Notes: generated from the sequence alone by a model not told the origin. DNA of 60,000 nt from Enterobacteriaceae bacterium UBA2655 (GCA_002359495.1 DENB01000017.1:1-60000), one strand, 5' to 3'. Numbered from the stretch's first letter, positions 29,827-40,819 are shown. Numbers and translations: made by a program.

Positions 29827-31293
29827 ATGGCAAGTACATTGGTTTTGAATGATGCAAGCCGTTCCTGGAGCGGTTTACGCAAAAACATAATCGCGAAAAT
29901 TGCGTTAAGCATTTCCGATCTTATTGCATTGAATTTGGCATTATTTTTATCTGCCGCTACTGTCCAGGGTATTTGGGGAGAACTGGACACTTTTATCCCG
30001 CCGCAGCAGATCGAATACCGTTTTATTGCGCAGTTTATTATGTCGGTGCTCTGTACCGGATGGTTTTGGGTACGTATGCGCCATTATACCTATCGCAAAC
30101 CTTTCTGGTTTGAGCTGAAAGAAGTGATTAAGACATTATTTGTTTTTTCACTGCTCGATTTGGCGCTTATCGCCTTTTCAAAATGGGATTTTTCTCGGCT
30201 GATTTGGGGCTTTAGCTGGAGTTACGCCTTGCTGCTGCTGCCTCTGATGCGCGCCGTGGTGAAACATGCCATCAATAAGGCGGGACAGTGGCAGAAAGAG
30301 ACCATCATCATCGGTTCCGGCAAAAACGCGCTGGAAGCCTATGCCGCTCTGCAGAGCGAGGAGATTCTGGGTTATAACGTGCAGGCTTTCGTCGCCATTG
30401 ATGATGGTCAGCATCCCGACAACGTCAACGGCGTCCCGGTTATCACCTTTAAAGATATCAATTGGCAGACCATGGACCGTGATAATACGCAGTTTATCGT
30501 CGCGATGGAGTACGAGCAGCAGAACGTCCGCGACAAATGGCTGAAATTTCTCTCCAAGATGCAGTGTCGCTCTATCTCGGTGATCCCTACGCTGCGCGGC
30601 GTGCCGCTCTACGGCACCGATATGTCCTTTATCTTCAGCCATGAAGTGATGATCTTACGCGTCAGCAATAATCTGGCGAAGCGTTCCTCACGCTTTCTGA
30701 AACGCGCTTTCGACATTGTGGTCGCCTCTTTGCTGCTGCTGTTCCTGGCGCCGGTATTCGGCCTGCTGTGCTGGATGGTGAAGCGTGACGGCGGCAATGC
30801 GATCTATGGGCATGAGCGCATTGGCCACGAAGGCAAAAAGTTTAAGTGCCTGAAGTTCCGCTCAATGGTAACCAACTCGCAGGAAGTGCTGCAAAACCTG
30901 CTGGCGACCAGCGAAGAAGCGCGCGCCGAATGGGATCGCGATTTCAAGCTGAAGAACGACCCGCGCATCACTAAAATCGGCGGTTTTTTGCGTAAAACCA
31001 GCCTTGATGAGCTGCCCCAGCTCTGGAACGTTATTCGCGGCGAAATGAGCCTGGTGGGACCGCGCCCGGTTATCGAAGCGGAGCTGGAACGTTATGCCGG
31101 CGATGTGGATTACTACCTGATGGCGAAACCGGGCATGACCGGCCTGTGGCAGGTCAGCGGACGTAACGATATTGACTACGATACGCGCGTCTACTTCGAT
31201 TCCTGGTATGTGAAAAACTGGGCGCTGTGGACCGACATCGCCATTCTGTTCAAAACGGCCGGCGTAGTGCTGCGCCGCGACGGCGCTTACTAA
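29827..31293 (+). CDS. wbaP: Undecaprenyl-phosphate galactose phosphotransferase (WbaP/WceG type)
   Basis: Polyisoprenyl-phosphate hexose-1-phosphate transferase that starts polysaccharide repeat units by loading a sugar-1-phosphate, probably galactose, onto undecaprenyl phosphate. The 488-residue protein follows Salmonella WbaP throughout: four N-terminal membrane segments, a central cytoplasmic region, a fifth hydrophobic helix (about 295-315) and the catalytic domain with K-F-R-S-M, L-P-Q-L-W-N and G-P-R-P. It stands alone with no glycosyltransferases around it. A redundant second copy outside the exopolysaccharide cluster is known in Pantoea stewartii (wceG2). Glucose specificity (WcaJ) is a less likely alternative. 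Confidence 0.88.
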   Translation: MASTLVLNDASRSWSGLRKNIIAKIALSISDLIALNLALFLSAATVQGIWGELDTFIPPQQIEYRFIAQFIMSVLCTGWFWVRMRHYTYRKPFWFELKEVIKTLFVFSLLDLALIAFSKWDFSRLIWGFSWSYALLLLPLMRAVVKHAINKAGQWQKETIIIGSGKNALEAYAALQSEEILGYNVQAFVAIDDGQHPDNVNGVPVITFKDINWQTMDRDNTQFIVAMEYEQQNVRDKWLKFLSKMQCRSISVIPTLRGVPLYGTDMSFIFSHEVMILRVSNNLAKRSSRFLKRAFDIVVASLLLLFLAPVFGLLCWMVKRDGGNAIYGHERIGHEGKKFKCLKFRSMVTNSQEVLQNLLATSEEARAEWDRDFKLKNDPRITKIGGFLRKTSLDELPQLWNVIRGEMSLVGPRPVIEAELERYAGDVDYYLMAKPGMTGLWQVSGRNDIDYDTRVYFDSWYVKNWALWTDIAILFKTAGVVLRRDGAY

Positions 31294-31309
31294 TCATTAA
31301 ACCCTCGCC

Positions 31310-31346
31310 GCGATGTCCGGGCGCTTTTGTCCGGGCATCGCATTTT
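31310..31346 (+). terminator. Terminator after wbaP-like gene
   Basis: GCGATGTCCGG (31310-31320) pairs with CCGGGCATCGC (31331-31341), with one mismatch and a 10-nt loop, followed by a short T stretch. Confidence 0.7.
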
Positions 31347-31425
31347 CTGCCTGTTTTTCCCTTTCCTTTTTGCCGCTGAGTCATTACCCTCTCTCGCTCT
31401 TTTTTACAGGATGTTTGCTGGTGCT

Positions 31426-32613
31426 ATGCAAAAATTTACCCTTCTTCTGCTGAGCCTGGTGCTGCTGGCGCCGCTGGGCATCGATCTCTATTTACCCACG
31501 CTGCCGCAAATCGCCTTGGGCCTCGACACGCCGGTGTCAAATATTCAGGCGACGATTCCGCTGTTTCTGCTGGTGATGGGCGTGGGTCAGTTGATTACCG
31601 GTCCGCTGGTCGATAACTTCGGCCGTAAGCCGATCGCGCTGATCGGCCTGGCGCTTTATATTCTTGGCAGCGTGGTCGCCGCAACCGCCGCCATCTGGCC
31701 GATATTTTTGCTGGCGCGCCTGATCCAGGGCTGCGCGGTCTGCTGTACCGCCGTGGTGGCGTTCAGCGGCGTGCGAGATCGCCTGAGCGGCGACGATGCG
31801 GCGCGGGCCTACGGCTTTCTGAATGGCGCGCTGAACATCGTGCCGGCGCTGGCGCCGCTGCTGGGCGGCCTGCTGGCGGACGCCTTTGGCTGGCGCGCGC
31901 CGTTCTGGTTTCTCAGCGCCTACGGCCTGCTGATTGCGCTGATCGTTATTGTCTGGCTGCCGGAGACGCGCCCGGCGCATACGCTGCGGGTCGCCGGGCT
32001 GCCGCTGCGTCAGTATGCCGGGATTTTGTGTCAGCCGCGCTTTCTCGCCTTCGCCTTCGCGAATGCCGGCGCCCTTGGCATGGTGTTGACCTATGTATCG
32101 CTGGCACCGCAGGTGCTGATGACCGAGGACGCACTCACGCCGATTCAATTCTCCTTCGCCTTCGGCGCCAACGGCCTCTGGATTATGCTGGTGAGCGCCT
32201 TCGTCAATAAAACCATTCGGAAAGCGGGGCGCCCCTTCTGTCTGGCGATGGGCTTTGTCGCCATGCTGCTGGGCGCGCTGCTGTTAACCGGCGGACAAAT
32301 GCTGCCGACGGCATGGCAGACGCACTGGGCGCTCTATATGCTGCCGGTCGCGGTTTCCGTCGCCGGACTGGCGTTTACCGTCGGGCCGGCGACCAGCTAT
32401 GCGCTGGAGCCTTACCAGCAGCAGGCAGGCGTGGCGGCGGCGTTACAGGGGTTCATTCAAATGGCGGGCGGCGCGGCAGGCAGTTTGCTGATGGTCGCGC
32501 TGCCGATCGCCGAGAAGTCAGCGCTGGCGCTGATGATGCTGGCAGGCGCAGCGCTGGCCCTGATCGCCTGGCGCTGCAGTAAAAAAATGCACGGTACGCT
32601 GACCGCGCTCTGA
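31426..32613 (+). CDS. Bcr/CflA-type MFS drug exporter
   Basis: Proton-driven multidrug efflux protein of the DHA1 group. Twelve hydrophobic segments are visible, with motif A G-P-L-V-D-N-F-G-R-K-P between helices 2 and 3 and R-L-I-Q-G-C near helix 4. From the ATG at 31426 it has 395 residues, typical for Bcr/CflA. The ORF is open from 31327, and an ATG five codons earlier (31411) is possible; neither has an ideal ribosome-binding site. It ends 1 bp from the convergent dadX. I cannot assign a specific substrate or symbol. Confidence 0.82.
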   Translation: MQKFTLLLLSLVLLAPLGIDLYLPTLPQIALGLDTPVSNIQATIPLFLLVMGVGQLITGPLVDNFGRKPIALIGLALYILGSVVAATAAIWPIFLLARLIQGCAVCCTAVVAFSGVRDRLSGDDAARAYGFLNGALNIVPALAPLLGGLLADAFGWRAPFWFLSAYGLLIALIVIVWLPETRPAHTLRVAGLPLRQYAGILCQPRFLAFAFANAGALGMVLTYVSLAPQVLMTEDALTPIQFSFAFGANGLWIMLVSAFVNKTIRKAGRPFCLAMGFVAMLLGALLLTGGQMLPTAWQTHWALYMLPVAVSVAGLAFTVGPATSYALEPYQQQAGVAAALQGFIQMAGGAAGSLLMVALPIAEKSALALMMLAGAALALIAWRCSKKMHGTLTAL

Positions 32614-32621
32614 TTCAGAGC
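32607..32621. terminator. Palindrome across the MFS/dadX ends
   Basis: GCTCTG (32607-32612) / CAGAGC (32616-32621) with a 3-nt loop spans both stop codons of convergent genes. The T tract is poor, so it is a candidate shared 3' hairpin only. Confidence 0.35.
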
Positions 32622-33685
32622 ACTTCTACCGGCACGCGTGGCGCGAGGGCGCACATTAGCTCATAGCCCACCGTGCCGGACGCCTGCGCGACATCGTCGA
32701 TTTTGACCTGCTCACCCCACAGCTCCACCCGGGAGCCGATGCCCGCCTGCGGGCAAGGCGTGAGATCCACCATGATCATATCCATCGAGACGGCGCCCAG
32801 CGTCTGCGTGATCACGCCATCGACGCTGACCGGCGTTCCGGTAGGAGCGTGACGCGGATAGCCGTCGGCGTAACCGCAGGCCACCACGCCAATGCGTTGT
32901 TCGTCGTGGGCGCGGTAGCGATAGCCATAGCCTACCCCGTCACCCGCGCTGAGCTGCTGAACGCCGATGATCTCGCTGGCCAGCGTCATCGCCGGCTTTA
33001 AGCCGGTGCCGGCGATATCCCGCCACTGGCCGCTCGGCGACGCGCCGTACAGCACGATGCCCGGCCGTACCCAGTTGAAATGCGCCTCCGGGTGCCAGAG
33101 CGTGGCGGCGGAATTTGATAAAGATCGCGGGCAGTTCAGCCCTTCCGCCGCGCGTTCGATGCGTTGCATCGGCTCGATAATCCCGTCCGGTTTTTCCGCA
33201 TCGGCAAAATGCGCCATCAGCGTCATCTCGCCGACATTCTTCAGCGCGCGCAGCTTTCTCCAGGCGGCCTGCGCCTGTTCAGGCTGGAAGCCGAGGCGAT
33301 TCATCCCGCTATTGACCTTCACATAGATATCCAGCGGCGCGCTGAGCTGCGCCTTCGCCAGCGCCTGGATTTGCCAGTTGCTGTGAACGCTGGTGGTCAA
33401 ACGGTAGCGATCGAGCAGGGCGAGTTCCTCGCTCTGAAAGAAGCCTTCCAGCAGCAGGATGGGCTTTTTCCAGCCCTGCTCGCGCAGCAAGATCGCCTCT
33501 TCCAGATTAAGCAATGCGAAGCCGTCAGTTTCCGCCAGACTCTGCCAGACGCGGGCGATGCCATGACCGTAAGCGTTAGCTTTCACCACCGACCAGACGC
33601 GCGAATCGGGAGCAGCCTGACGCGCAACCGCCAGATTATGCCGCAACGCCTGTTGATCGATAGTTGCGACAATGGGACGTGACAT
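32615..33685 (-). CDS. dadX: Catabolic alanine racemase
   Basis: PLP enzyme converting L-alanine to D-alanine for breakdown by DadA. The 356-residue protein has PLP-binding Lys35 ([10 protein letters not shown]) and catalytic Tyr253 (G-Y-G-Y), both expected in the fold-type III racemase. It follows dadA by 19 bp, which identifies it as the catabolic DadX rather than the biosynthetic Alr. AGAGAGGAA precedes the ATG. Confidence 0.95.
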   Translation of the reverse strand: MSRPIVATIDQQALRHNLAVARQAAPDSRVWSVVKANAYGHGIARVWQSLAETDGFALLNLEEAILLREQGWKKPILLLEGFFQSEELALLDRYRLTTSVHSNWQIQALAKAQLSAPLDIYVKVNSGMNRLGFQPEQAQAAWRKLRALKNVGEMTLMAHFADAEKPDGIIEPMQRIERAAEGLNCPRSLSNSAATLWHPEAHFNWVRPGIVLYGASPSGQWRDIAGTGLKPAMTLASEIIGVQQLSAGDGVGYGYRYRAHDEQRIGVVACGYADGYPRHAPTGTPVSVDGVITQTLGAVSMDMIMVDLTPCPQAGIGSRVELWGEQVKIDDVAQASGTVGYELMCALAPRVPVEVL

Positions 33686-33704
33686 AGTTCCTCTCTTTAA
33701 ATGC

Positions 33705-35006
33705 TTAGCGGGCGACGTTCGCGTTACGCAACGGCGAGGCCTGACGATCGAAGCCCGGCAAATAGCGCAGCACCGACAAATCGTCCGCAGCGATAGCGGA
33801 TTTTCGCCCGGAAATTAAATCTGCCAGCAGCTGACCTGAACCACAGGCCATCGTCCAGCCAAGCGTACCGTGTCCTGTATTGAGCCAGAGATTGTTCAGC
33901 GGCGTACGACCGACAATCGGCGTACCGTCCGGCGTCATTGGACGCAAACCGGTCCAGAAAGTCGCCTGCTCAATATGTCCGCCCTCAGGATAAAGATCGC
34001 GGACCACCATCTCCAGCGTTTCACGTCGCGCCGGCAACAGTTTGGTGTTAAAACCGACAATCTCAGCCATGCCGCCGACTCGGATACGATCGTTGAAGCG
34101 GGTCACCGCCACTTTATAGGTTTCATCGAGAATGGTGGATACCGGCGCCGCGGCCGGATCTTTGATTGGAATCGTTAGGGAATAGCCTTTCAACGGATAA
34201 ACCGGTATCTCCAGAACAGGATGCAGCAACGCCGTTGAGTAAGAGCCAAAAGCCACCACGTAGGCATCCGCCTTGATCACCTCGTCGCCGCATTTTACGC
34301 CATAAATACGGTTGCCTTCGCGCAGCAGCCGATCGACCGGGGTGTTGAAGCGGAAGAGGACCCCCGCCTGCTCAGCCATTTTCGCCAGGCGCTGGGTGAA
34401 AAGCTGACAGTCGCCGGTTTCGTCGTTCGGCAGACGCAAACCGCCAGTCAGCTTATGCTGGGTCGCGGCAAGGGCTGGCTCAACGCGCGCAAGCTGGCTC
34501 GCCTCCAGCAGCTCATAAGGCACCCCCGCCTGCTGCAATACCGCGATATCTTTGCTGGCGCTCTCATACTGTTGCGCCGTGCGGAAAAGCTGCAGCGTTC
34601 CGCCCTGACGCCCTTCATAGGCGATGCCGGTCTCTTCCCGCAGCGCTTTCAGGCAATCGCGGCTGTACTCGGCGATGCGCACCATACGGCTTTTGTTTTC
34701 CTGATAGTGGCGCATATCGCAGTTGCGCAGCATGTTCCACATCCACTCCAGCTGAAAACGGCTGCCGTCCAGGCGGATCGCCAGCGGGGCATGGCGCTGG
34801 AACATCCATTTAATCGCCTTGAGCGGCACGCCGGGCGCAGCCCAGGGCGCGGCATAGCCTGGCGAAATCTGGCCGGCGTTGCCGGCGCTGGTCTCTAAAG
34901 CGGCGCCGGGTTGGCGATCGATCACCGTGACCTCGTGCCCCGCCTTCGCCAGATACCAGGCGCTCGCCACGCCGACTACACCACTTCCGAGAATCACAAT
35001 GCGCAT
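33705..35006 (-). CDS. dadA: D-amino acid dehydrogenase
   Basis: Membrane-associated FAD enzyme that oxidises D-alanine to pyruvate and ammonia and passes electrons to the respiratory chain. The N-terminal FAD fold G-S-G-V-V-G and the C-terminal G-H-G-T-L-G-W segment are present; 433 residues against 432 in E. coli. A GTG two codons upstream is possible, but M-R-I-V-I-L-G matches the family. It heads dadA-dadX and is divergent from ycgB. Confidence 0.96.
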   Translation of the reverse strand: MRIVILGSGVVGVASAWYLAKAGHEVTVIDRQPGAALETSAGNAGQISPGYAAPWAAPGVPLKAIKWMFQRHAPLAIRLDGSRFQLEWMWNMLRNCDMRHYQENKSRMVRIAEYSRDCLKALREETGIAYEGRQGGTLQLFRTAQQYESASKDIAVLQQAGVPYELLEASQLARVEPALAATQHKLTGGLRLPNDETGDCQLFTQRLAKMAEQAGVLFRFNTPVDRLLREGNRIYGVKCGDEVIKADAYVVAFGSYSTALLHPVLEIPVYPLKGYSLTIPIKDPAAAPVSTILDETYKVAVTRFNDRIRVGGMAEIVGFNTKLLPARRETLEMVVRDLYPEGGHIEQATFWTGLRPMTPDGTPIVGRTPLNNLWLNTGHGTLGWTMACGSGQLLADLISGRKSAIAADDLSVLRYLPGFDRQASPLRNANVAR

Positions 35007-35513
35007 ATGCACCCCGCCCCATTAACAAAAGCATAATTCACTGCCCATCCCGCTATGAACAGCATGAATGAACCAGCCCTTTTAACCTTACTTTCCTACA
35101 TCATATTTCACATCTTTTTTACCAAAGCGGTAACTAAAATCATGCAGCCGATCAAAATTCAGTATATTTTCCGGCTAAAAGGGTTTTCTCAGTCTTTCAT
35201 TAGGATCAATCCAGTGAAAATCACTTTTTTCAGGAGATTCACGCGATGCCATAGGAAAGCATTATAAACAGGATTTTATCTTGCACTATGAAATCCAACT
35301 GAAACTTATCGCCATGAAATCTGGCGCAAGAAAGGATTGAATGATTTTCTGCCGCAGAATTCATTTGAGTTCCGGTTTCGGATAGACGACAGTGGACTAT
35401 CATTGAAGTGTTCGCTCAGTTCTTTGGGCTCTCTTTCCGCAGGATGTAGCCTTAAATAACCGGAACAGGCTGTGCCCGCCGGGCCAGACCCGTTTGCATA
35501 ACAGAGGTGCGCT
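35007..35513. promoter_or_regulatory. dadA/ycgB divergent region
   Basis: A 507-bp AT-rich gap carrying both promoters. In E. coli the dadA promoter region is bound by Lrp and CRP, and AT-rich tracts around 35090-35290 would suit Lrp, but I could not identify a convincing site. One 70-codon ORF on the + strand (35055-35267) has no ribosome-binding site and looks spurious. Confidence 0.5.
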
Positions 35514-37049
35514 ATGACGACTATCTTTGACGATGCCATTAAGGACAGCAAACGACTCGATGACGGACCTGACTGGACATTCGAACTGCTGGATGTCTAC
35601 CTCGAAGAGATTGACCGCGTAGCCAAACTCTACCGCCTTGATACCTATCCCCATCAAATCGAAGTCATCACTTCCGAACAGATGATGGACGCTTACTCCA
35701 GCGTCGGCATGCCGATAAATTATGCGCACTGGTCATTCGGTAAAAAGTTTATTGAAACCGAGCAGCGCTACAAACATGGGCAGCAAGGATTAGCCTATGA
35801 GATTGTAATCAACTCCAATCCCTGCATCGCCTACCTGATGGAAGAGAACACCATGACCATGCAGGCGCTGGTGATGGCGCACGCCTGCTACGGGCATAAT
35901 TCGTTTTTCAAAAATAACTATCTGTTCCGCAGCTGGACGGATGCCAGCTCGATTGTCGATTACCTGCTGTTCGCCAAAAATTACATCTCTGATTGCGAAG
36001 AACGTTACGGCGTCGAAGTGGTGGAGCGGCTGCTCGACTCCTGCCATGCGTTGATGAATTACGGCGTCGATCGCTATAAACGCCCGCAAAAAATTTCGCT
36101 GCAGGAGGAGAAGGCGCGGCAAAAAAGCCGGGAAGAGTATCTTCAGAGCCAGGTTAATACTCTGTGGCGCACCCTGCCGCGCCGGGAAAAAGAGGCGGTG
36201 CATATAGAAGCGACGCGCTATCCATCGGAGCCGCAGGAGAACCTGCTCTATTTTATGGAGAAAAACGCCCCGCTGCTGGAGCCGTGGCAGCGCGAGATCC
36301 TGCGCATCGTGCGTAAGGTAAGCCAGTATTTTTATCCGCAGAAACAGACGCAGGTGATGAATGAGGGCTGGGCGACGTTCTGGCACTATACCATCCTGAA
36401 CCATCTCTACGACGAGGGCAAAGTGTCCGAGCGCTTTATGATGGAGTTCCTGCACAGCCACACCAATGTGGTATTCCAGCCGCCTTACAACAGTCCCTGG
36501 TATAACGGCATCAACCCCTATGCGCTCGGTTTCGCCATGTTTCAGGATATCAAGCGCATCTGTCAGTCGCCGACGGAAGAGGATCGCTATTGGTTCCCGG
36601 ATATCGCCGGTTCAGACTGGCTGGAAACGCTGCATTTCGCGATGCGCGAATTTAAAGACGAAAGCTTTATCAGCCAGTTCCTTTCGCCGAAGATCATGCG
36701 CGATTTTCGCCTGTTCACCGTGCTTGACGACGATCGCAACAACTATCTGGAAATCGCCGCCATCCATGATGAAGCGGGCTACCGGGCGATTCGTCAGCAG
36801 CTTTCTGCTCAATACAATCTGAGCAATCTGGAGCCGAATATTCAGGTGTATAACGTTGATCTGCGCGGCGATCGCTCTCTGACGCTGCGCTATGTGCCGC
36901 AAAGCCGCGCGCCGCTCGATAAGAGCCGTCGCGAAGTGTTGAAGCATGTGCATCGCCTGTGGGGCTTCGACGTTAATTTGGAACAGCAGAACGAGGACGG
37001 CAGCGTCGAACTGCTGGATCGCTGCCCGTCGCGCGGTTCGTCGCTGTAA
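35514..37049 (+). CDS. ycgB: SpoVR family protein YcgB
   Basis: SpoVR-family cytoplasmic protein of unknown biochemistry. The family is linked genomically to YeaG/PrkA and YeaH, and all three are induced in stationary phase in E. coli. The 511 residues match E. coli YcgB (510). Conserved blocks include H-x-x-Y-G-H-N (about 124-129) and N-E-G-W-A-T-F-W-H, whose His/Glu residues recall metal-binding sites; that is inference. AGAGGTG precedes the ATG, and a strong bidirectional terminator follows. Confidence 0.94.
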   Translation: MTTIFDDAIKDSKRLDDGPDWTFELLDVYLEEIDRVAKLYRLDTYPHQIEVITSEQMMDAYSSVGMPINYAHWSFGKKFIETEQRYKHGQQGLAYEIVINSNPCIAYLMEENTMTMQALVMAHACYGHNSFFKNNYLFRSWTDASSIVDYLLFAKNYISDCEERYGVEVVERLLDSCHALMNYGVDRYKRPQKISLQEEKARQKSREEYLQSQVNTLWRTLPRREKEAVHIEATRYPSEPQENLLYFMEKNAPLLEPWQREILRIVRKVSQYFYPQKQTQVMNEGWATFWHYTILNHLYDEGKVSERFMMEFLHSHTNVVFQPPYNSPWYNGINPYALGFAMFQDIKRICQSPTEEDRYWFPDIAGSDWLETLHFAMREFKDESFISQFLSPKIMRDFRLFTVLDDDRNNYLEIAAIHDEAGYRAIRQQLSAQYNLSNLEPNIQVYNVDLRGDRSLTLRYVPQSRAPLDKSRREVLKHVHRLWGFDVNLEQQNEDGSVELLDRCPSRGSSL

Positions 37050-37066
37050 TACGACGAGGCAATACA

Positions 37067-37095
37067 AAAAAACCGGACGCGATGTCCGGTTTTTT
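37067..37095. terminator. Bidirectional terminator ycgB / fadR
   Basis: AAAAAACCGGAC (37067-37078) / GTCCGGTTTTTT (37084-37095), a 12-bp stem with a 5-nt loop between convergent ycgB and fadR. Confidence 0.93.
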
Positions 37096-37096
37096 A

Positions 37097-37816
37097 TTAA
37101 CGCTTGCTGCCTAAATCCTCCGGCAGGCTTTTCTGCATGCCGTGCCAGATTTCGCCGCTGCGGCGACCGTAATCCCGCACCGCGTCGACGATTTGCTCCT
37201 GCGTCGGCTGCGCGTTGCAGAGCGCGAGCAGCTGCTGATAAAAGCTGCGCGCCAGCTCGCGCGCTTCGGAATTGGAGAAATAGTGCCGTCCAACCCGCGT
37301 ATAAAGTCCTTTCAGTCCGTTCAGAATCAGACCGTAAATCGGATTGCCGGAGGCGAAAGCGAGACCGCGGAAAACGCGATAATCGATCTCAGTGAAGGCG
37401 TCAGACTGATCGTCCGCTTCGCTGGCGCTCTCTAACACCAGCGCCGCTTTATCGGGGTGATGGCGCAGCGCGCGGCTGATAAAAATCGAGGCGATATTGG
37501 TACGCACGGAAAGCAGATTATCGATCAGCTGAGGCACGCTGTCGTGATCGAGCCTGGCGAGGGTTTCCAGAATATTCAGGCCCGAGGTTTCCCAGAAATC
37601 ATTGACCCGCGTCGGTTTGCCGTGCTGAATGGTCAGCCAGCCGTCGCGCGCCAGACGCTGCAGCACTTCGCGCAGCGTGGTGCGCGTCACCCCGATTAAC
37701 TCAGAAAGCTCACGTTCAGCTGGTAAAATCGACCCCGGAGGAAAACGGCTGTTCCAGATACTTTCAATAATATACTCTTCAGCAAATCCCGCAGGGCTCT
37801 GCGCCTTGATCACCAT
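37097..37816 (-). CDS. fadR: Fatty-acid regulator FadR
   Basis: GntR-family regulator that represses fatty-acid degradation and activates unsaturated fatty-acid synthesis; long-chain acyl-CoA releases it from DNA. At 239 residues it equals E. coli FadR, with a winged helix-turn-helix at about 1-75 ([20 protein letters not shown]) and the helical acyl-CoA domain after it. Its known target fadD lies about 9 kb away. It is divergent from nhaB. Confidence 0.96.
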   Translation of the reverse strand: MVIKAQSPAGFAEEYIIESIWNSRFPPGSILPAERELSELIGVTRTTLREVLQRLARDGWLTIQHGKPTRVNDFWETSGLNILETLARLDHDSVPQLIDNLLSVRTNIASIFISRALRHHPDKAALVLESASEADDQSDAFTEIDYRVFRGLAFASGNPIYGLILNGLKGLYTRVGRHYFSNSEARELARSFYQQLLALCNAQPTQEQIVDAVRDYGRRSGEIWHGMQKSLPEDLGSKR

Positions 37817-38011
37817 AACGTTAAATTCTCGTTGCTTTCTTTATCGTAATTAACACTCATCATACCAGACGGCCTGGAACGGATATAGCCTGAGCCGGGA
37901 TTAAAACCGCGCGCCGCCGCAAAAAACCACGCCTGCACGTTGCCTGTGCGGTCAGCGACGTTTACCCTTTGCGCACAATCTAAAATTTGCTGAATGAGGA
38001 TAGCGAAACAG

Positions 38012-39565
38012 ATGGAGATTTCTTACGGACAGGCGTTCAGGCGTAATTTTCTTGGACAGTCGCCAAACTGGTATAAAGGGACCCTGCTTTTTTTTCTGCT
38101 GCTTAATCCCCTGTTATATTTTTTTGTCAGCCCTTTTCTTGCCGGCTGGCTGCTGGTGGCGGAATTTATTTTCACGCTGGGCATGGCGCTGAAATGCTAT
38201 CCCCTGCTGCCGGGCGGACTGCTGGCGCTGGAAGCGATCTTTATCGGCATGGCCAGCGCCGAACAGGTGAAAGAGGAGCTGGCGAGCAACCTTGAAGTCC
38301 TGCTGCTGTTGATTTTCATGGTCGCCGGCATCTTTTTTATGAAACAGCTGCTGCTGTTTGTGTTTACCCGGCTGCTGCTTTCCATCGAATCCAAAGTTAC
38401 GCTTAGCCTGGCGTTTTGTTTTGCCGCGGCGTTTCTTTCCGCCTTCCTTGATGCCCTGACGGTCATCGCGGTGGTGATCAGCGTGTCGCTGGGCTTTTAT
38501 GGCATCTATCATCGCGTGGTTTCCGACCAGCATGCGGATGACGACAGCTTTCAGGACGAACATATTCATGACGAGACGCACCGTGCCACGCTGGATAAAT
38601 TTCGCGCCTTCCTGCGCAGCCTGATGATGCATGCGGGCGTCGGCACTGCGCTGGGCGGCGTCATGACGATGGTGGGCGAGCCGCAGAACCTGATCATCGC
38701 CAAAGCGGCGGAGTGGGATTTTATCGGCTTCTTTCTGCGCATGGCGCCGGTAACGGTGCCGGTGCTGATCTGCGGCATCGTAACCTGCGTTTTGATCGAG
38801 CGTTTTAAACTCTTCGGCTATGGCGAGCCGCTGCCGGCGAAAGTGCGTGAGATTTTAGTGAACTACGATCGTCAATCCCGCGAGCAGCGCACCCGTCAGG
38901 AGTGGATTCGGCTATGGGTACAGGGCGCGATTGGCGTCTGGCTGATTGTGGCGTTGGCTTTTCATCTGGCAGAAGTCGGCCTGATCGGTCTGTCGGTGAT
39001 TATTCTGGCGACCTCGCTGTGCGGCGTAACTGACGAGCATACAATCGGCAAAGCTTTTACTGAAGCCTTGCCGTTTACCGCGTTACTGGCGGTGTTCTTC
39101 GCTATCGTGGCGGTGATTATTGAACAGAACCTGTTCAGCCCGCTGATCCATTTCGTGCTGCAGGCGGAGCCCGGCGCGCAGCTGACCTGGTTTTACGTGT
39201 TCAACGGTCTGCTGTCGTCAATCTCGGATAATGTTTTTGTGGGTTCGGTCTATATCAACGAGGCCAAACACGCCTTTGCCAGCGGCGCCATTGACGCGCG
39301 TCAGTTTGAACTGTTGGCCGTCGCCATTAATACCGGCACCAACCTGCCTTCGGTCGCGACGCCAAATGGCCAGGCGGCGTTTTTATTCCTGCTGACGTCG
39401 GCGCTTGCGCCGCTGATCCGCCTCTCTTACGGCCGCATGGTCTGGATGGCGCTGCCTTATACTCTGGTGCTGTCGCTGGTTGGGCTGCTGTGCATTGAAT
39501 TCACGCTGCTGCCGGTGACGGATTATCTTCTTCAGCAGGGATGGATTAGCCAACCGCAATTTTAA
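38012..39565 (+). CDS. nhaB: Na+/H+ antiporter NhaB
   Basis: Electrogenic sodium/proton antiporter important at neutral pH and moderate salt. The 517-residue membrane protein has about 12 hydrophobic segments and the conserved S-A-F-L-D-A-L-T-V and [10 protein letters not shown] motifs. The ORF opens at 37994; the ATG at 38012 fits M-E-I-S of E. coli and has GAGGA about 11 nt upstream. fadR-nhaB-dsbB order is as in E. coli. Confidence 0.95.
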   Translation: MEISYGQAFRRNFLGQSPNWYKGTLLFFLLLNPLLYFFVSPFLAGWLLVAEFIFTLGMALKCYPLLPGGLLALEAIFIGMASAEQVKEELASNLEVLLLLIFMVAGIFFMKQLLLFVFTRLLLSIESKVTLSLAFCFAAAFLSAFLDALTVIAVVISVSLGFYGIYHRVVSDQHADDDSFQDEHIHDETHRATLDKFRAFLRSLMMHAGVGTALGGVMTMVGEPQNLIIAKAAEWDFIGFFLRMAPVTVPVLICGIVTCVLIERFKLFGYGEPLPAKVREILVNYDRQSREQRTRQEWIRLWVQGAIGVWLIVALAFHLAEVGLIGLSVIILATSLCGVTDEHTIGKAFTEALPFTALLAVFFAIVAVIIEQNLFSPLIHFVLQAEPGAQLTWFYVFNGLLSSISDNVFVGSVYINEAKHAFASGAIDARQFELLAVAINTGTNLPSVATPNGQAAFLFLLTSALAPLIRLSYGRMVWMALPYTLVLSLVGLLCIEFTLLPVTDYLLQQGWISQPQF

Positions 39566-39690
39566 TTCAATACGTTAGCCTGGATCATTTTTAAGTCATT
39601 TTTTTACATGATTTTTTTGCGGATGCCAGGCTGGCACTGCTTCGCTTTTGGTTTACACTGCGGAGCATCAATGATTACAGGGAAAGCAAC

Positions 39691-40221
39691 ATGTTGCGAT
39701 ATTTGAATCAATCTTCCCGCGGGCGCGGCGCCTGGCTATTGATGGCTTTAACCGCGCTGGCGCTGGAGCTGGTCGCGCTCTGGTTTCAGCACGTGATGCT
39801 GCTGAAGCCCTGCGTGATGTGTATTTATGAGCGCTGCGCGCTGTTTGGCGTGATGGGCGCCGGCATCGTGGGCGCCATCGCCCCGAAAACGCCGTTACGC
39901 TATGCGGCGCTGCTGATTTGGTTGGGCAGCGCCTGGCAGGGGTTACGTCTCTCTTACGAGCACACCATGATCCAGCTGCATCCTAACCCTTTCGTCACCT
40001 GCGACTTCGCCGCCCGTTTTCCTGGCTGGCTGCCGCTGGATAAATGGTTGCCGTCGGTGTTCGTCGCCAGCGGCGACTGCGCAGAGCGCGGCTGGAGTTT
40101 TCTCACCCTGAGTATGCCGCAGTGGATGATGGTGATTTTCGCCGCCTATCTGCTGGTGGCGTTGCTGGTCGCGATCGCGCAGCCGTTTAAACCGAAACGC
40201 CGCGATCTCTTCTCACGCTGA
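39691..40221 (+). CDS. dsbB: Disulphide-bond oxidoreductase DsbB
   Basis: Inner-membrane quinone reductase that reoxidises DsbA to keep periplasmic disulphide formation going. The 176-residue protein has four membrane helices and both redox pairs at the E. coli positions: Cys41-x-x-Cys44 and Cys104/Cys130. It lies 125 bp after nhaB. A strong hairpin follows. Confidence 0.96.
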   Translation: MLRYLNQSSRGRGAWLLMALTALALELVALWFQHVMLLKPCVMCIYERCALFGVMGAGIVGAIAPKTPLRYAALLIWLGSAWQGLRLSYEHTMIQLHPNPFVTCDFAARFPGWLPLDKWLPSVFVASGDCAERGWSFLTLSMPQWMMVIFAAYLLVALLVAIAQPFKPKRRDLFSR

Positions 40222-40233
40222 TCGGCGATAAAT

Positions 40234-40262
40234 GACGGTCTGCACGTCTTTTGCAGACCGTC
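40234..40262. terminator. Hairpin between dsbB and ycgN
   Basis: GACGGTCTGC (40234-40243) / GCAGACCGTC (40253-40262), a perfect 10-bp stem with a 9-nt loop between convergent genes. T-rich sequence follows only weakly. Confidence 0.65.
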
Positions 40263-40309
40263 CGACTTGTCTCCTTGCCCCGCTTCTCCGCAACCTTTCT
40301 GACGCGTCG

Positions 40310-40756
40310 TCAGCCGTTCTGATCGGGTCGATCGATAATATGATCTTCCCAGTCGCGAACTTCGCTTTCCCGTACCGCGATGTAGCGTACCGAGATGCGC
40401 TGAGCATGCATCGCTTGCTTTGAACCGGCGATCAGCGGATGCCAGGCCGGCAACGCTTTTCCTTCTCCCAGCAGCCGATAGGCGCAGGTGCGCGGCAACC
40501 AGTTAAAGGAGGTCAGGTTTTCGCGCGTCAGCTTGATGCAATCTTCTTCATACTCGAAACGACGCTCGTAGTTGCGGCACTGGCAGGTTTTGATATTCAG
40601 CTGATTGCAGGCGACGTTAGTAAAATAAATCTCATCGGTATCGGCATCCTGCAATTTATTCAGACAGCACTGCCCGCAGCCATCACACAAGGATTCCCAT
40701 TCCTCATCGTTCATTTCATCAAGACGTTTACGTTGCCAGAAAGGGGTCTCGGTCAT
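40310..40756 (-). CDS. ycgN: YcgN (UPF0260), Cys-cluster protein
   Basis: Conserved protein of unknown function with the Fe-S or zinc-type pattern C-D-G-C-G-Q-C-C near the N-terminus and C-Q-C further on, typical of the YkgJ/CxxCxxCC family. 148 residues, closely matching E. coli YcgN. The ORF opens at 40771, but the ATG at 40756 (M-T-E-T-P-F-W-Q) has GGAA 7 nt upstream and matches homologues. ycgM lies 64 bp upstream on the same strand. Confidence 0.9.
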   Translation of the reverse strand: MTETPFWQRKRLDEMNDEEWESLCDGCGQCCLNKLQDADTDEIYFTNVACNQLNIKTCQCRNYERRFEYEEDCIKLTRENLTSFNWLPRTCAYRLLGEGKALPAWHPLIAGSKQAMHAQRISVRYIAVRESEVRDWEDHIIDRPDQNG

Positions 40757-40819
40757 GTTGCTATTCCGCATTCAAATCAAAGCGCACCTTATAAAGCCTC
40801 AGGTGCGTCGATGCAAGCT

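Noticed and set aside
35055..35267. 70-codon + strand ORF in the dadA-ycgB gap
   Set aside because: AT-rich frame without ribosome-binding site, inside a region expected to carry regulatory sites.
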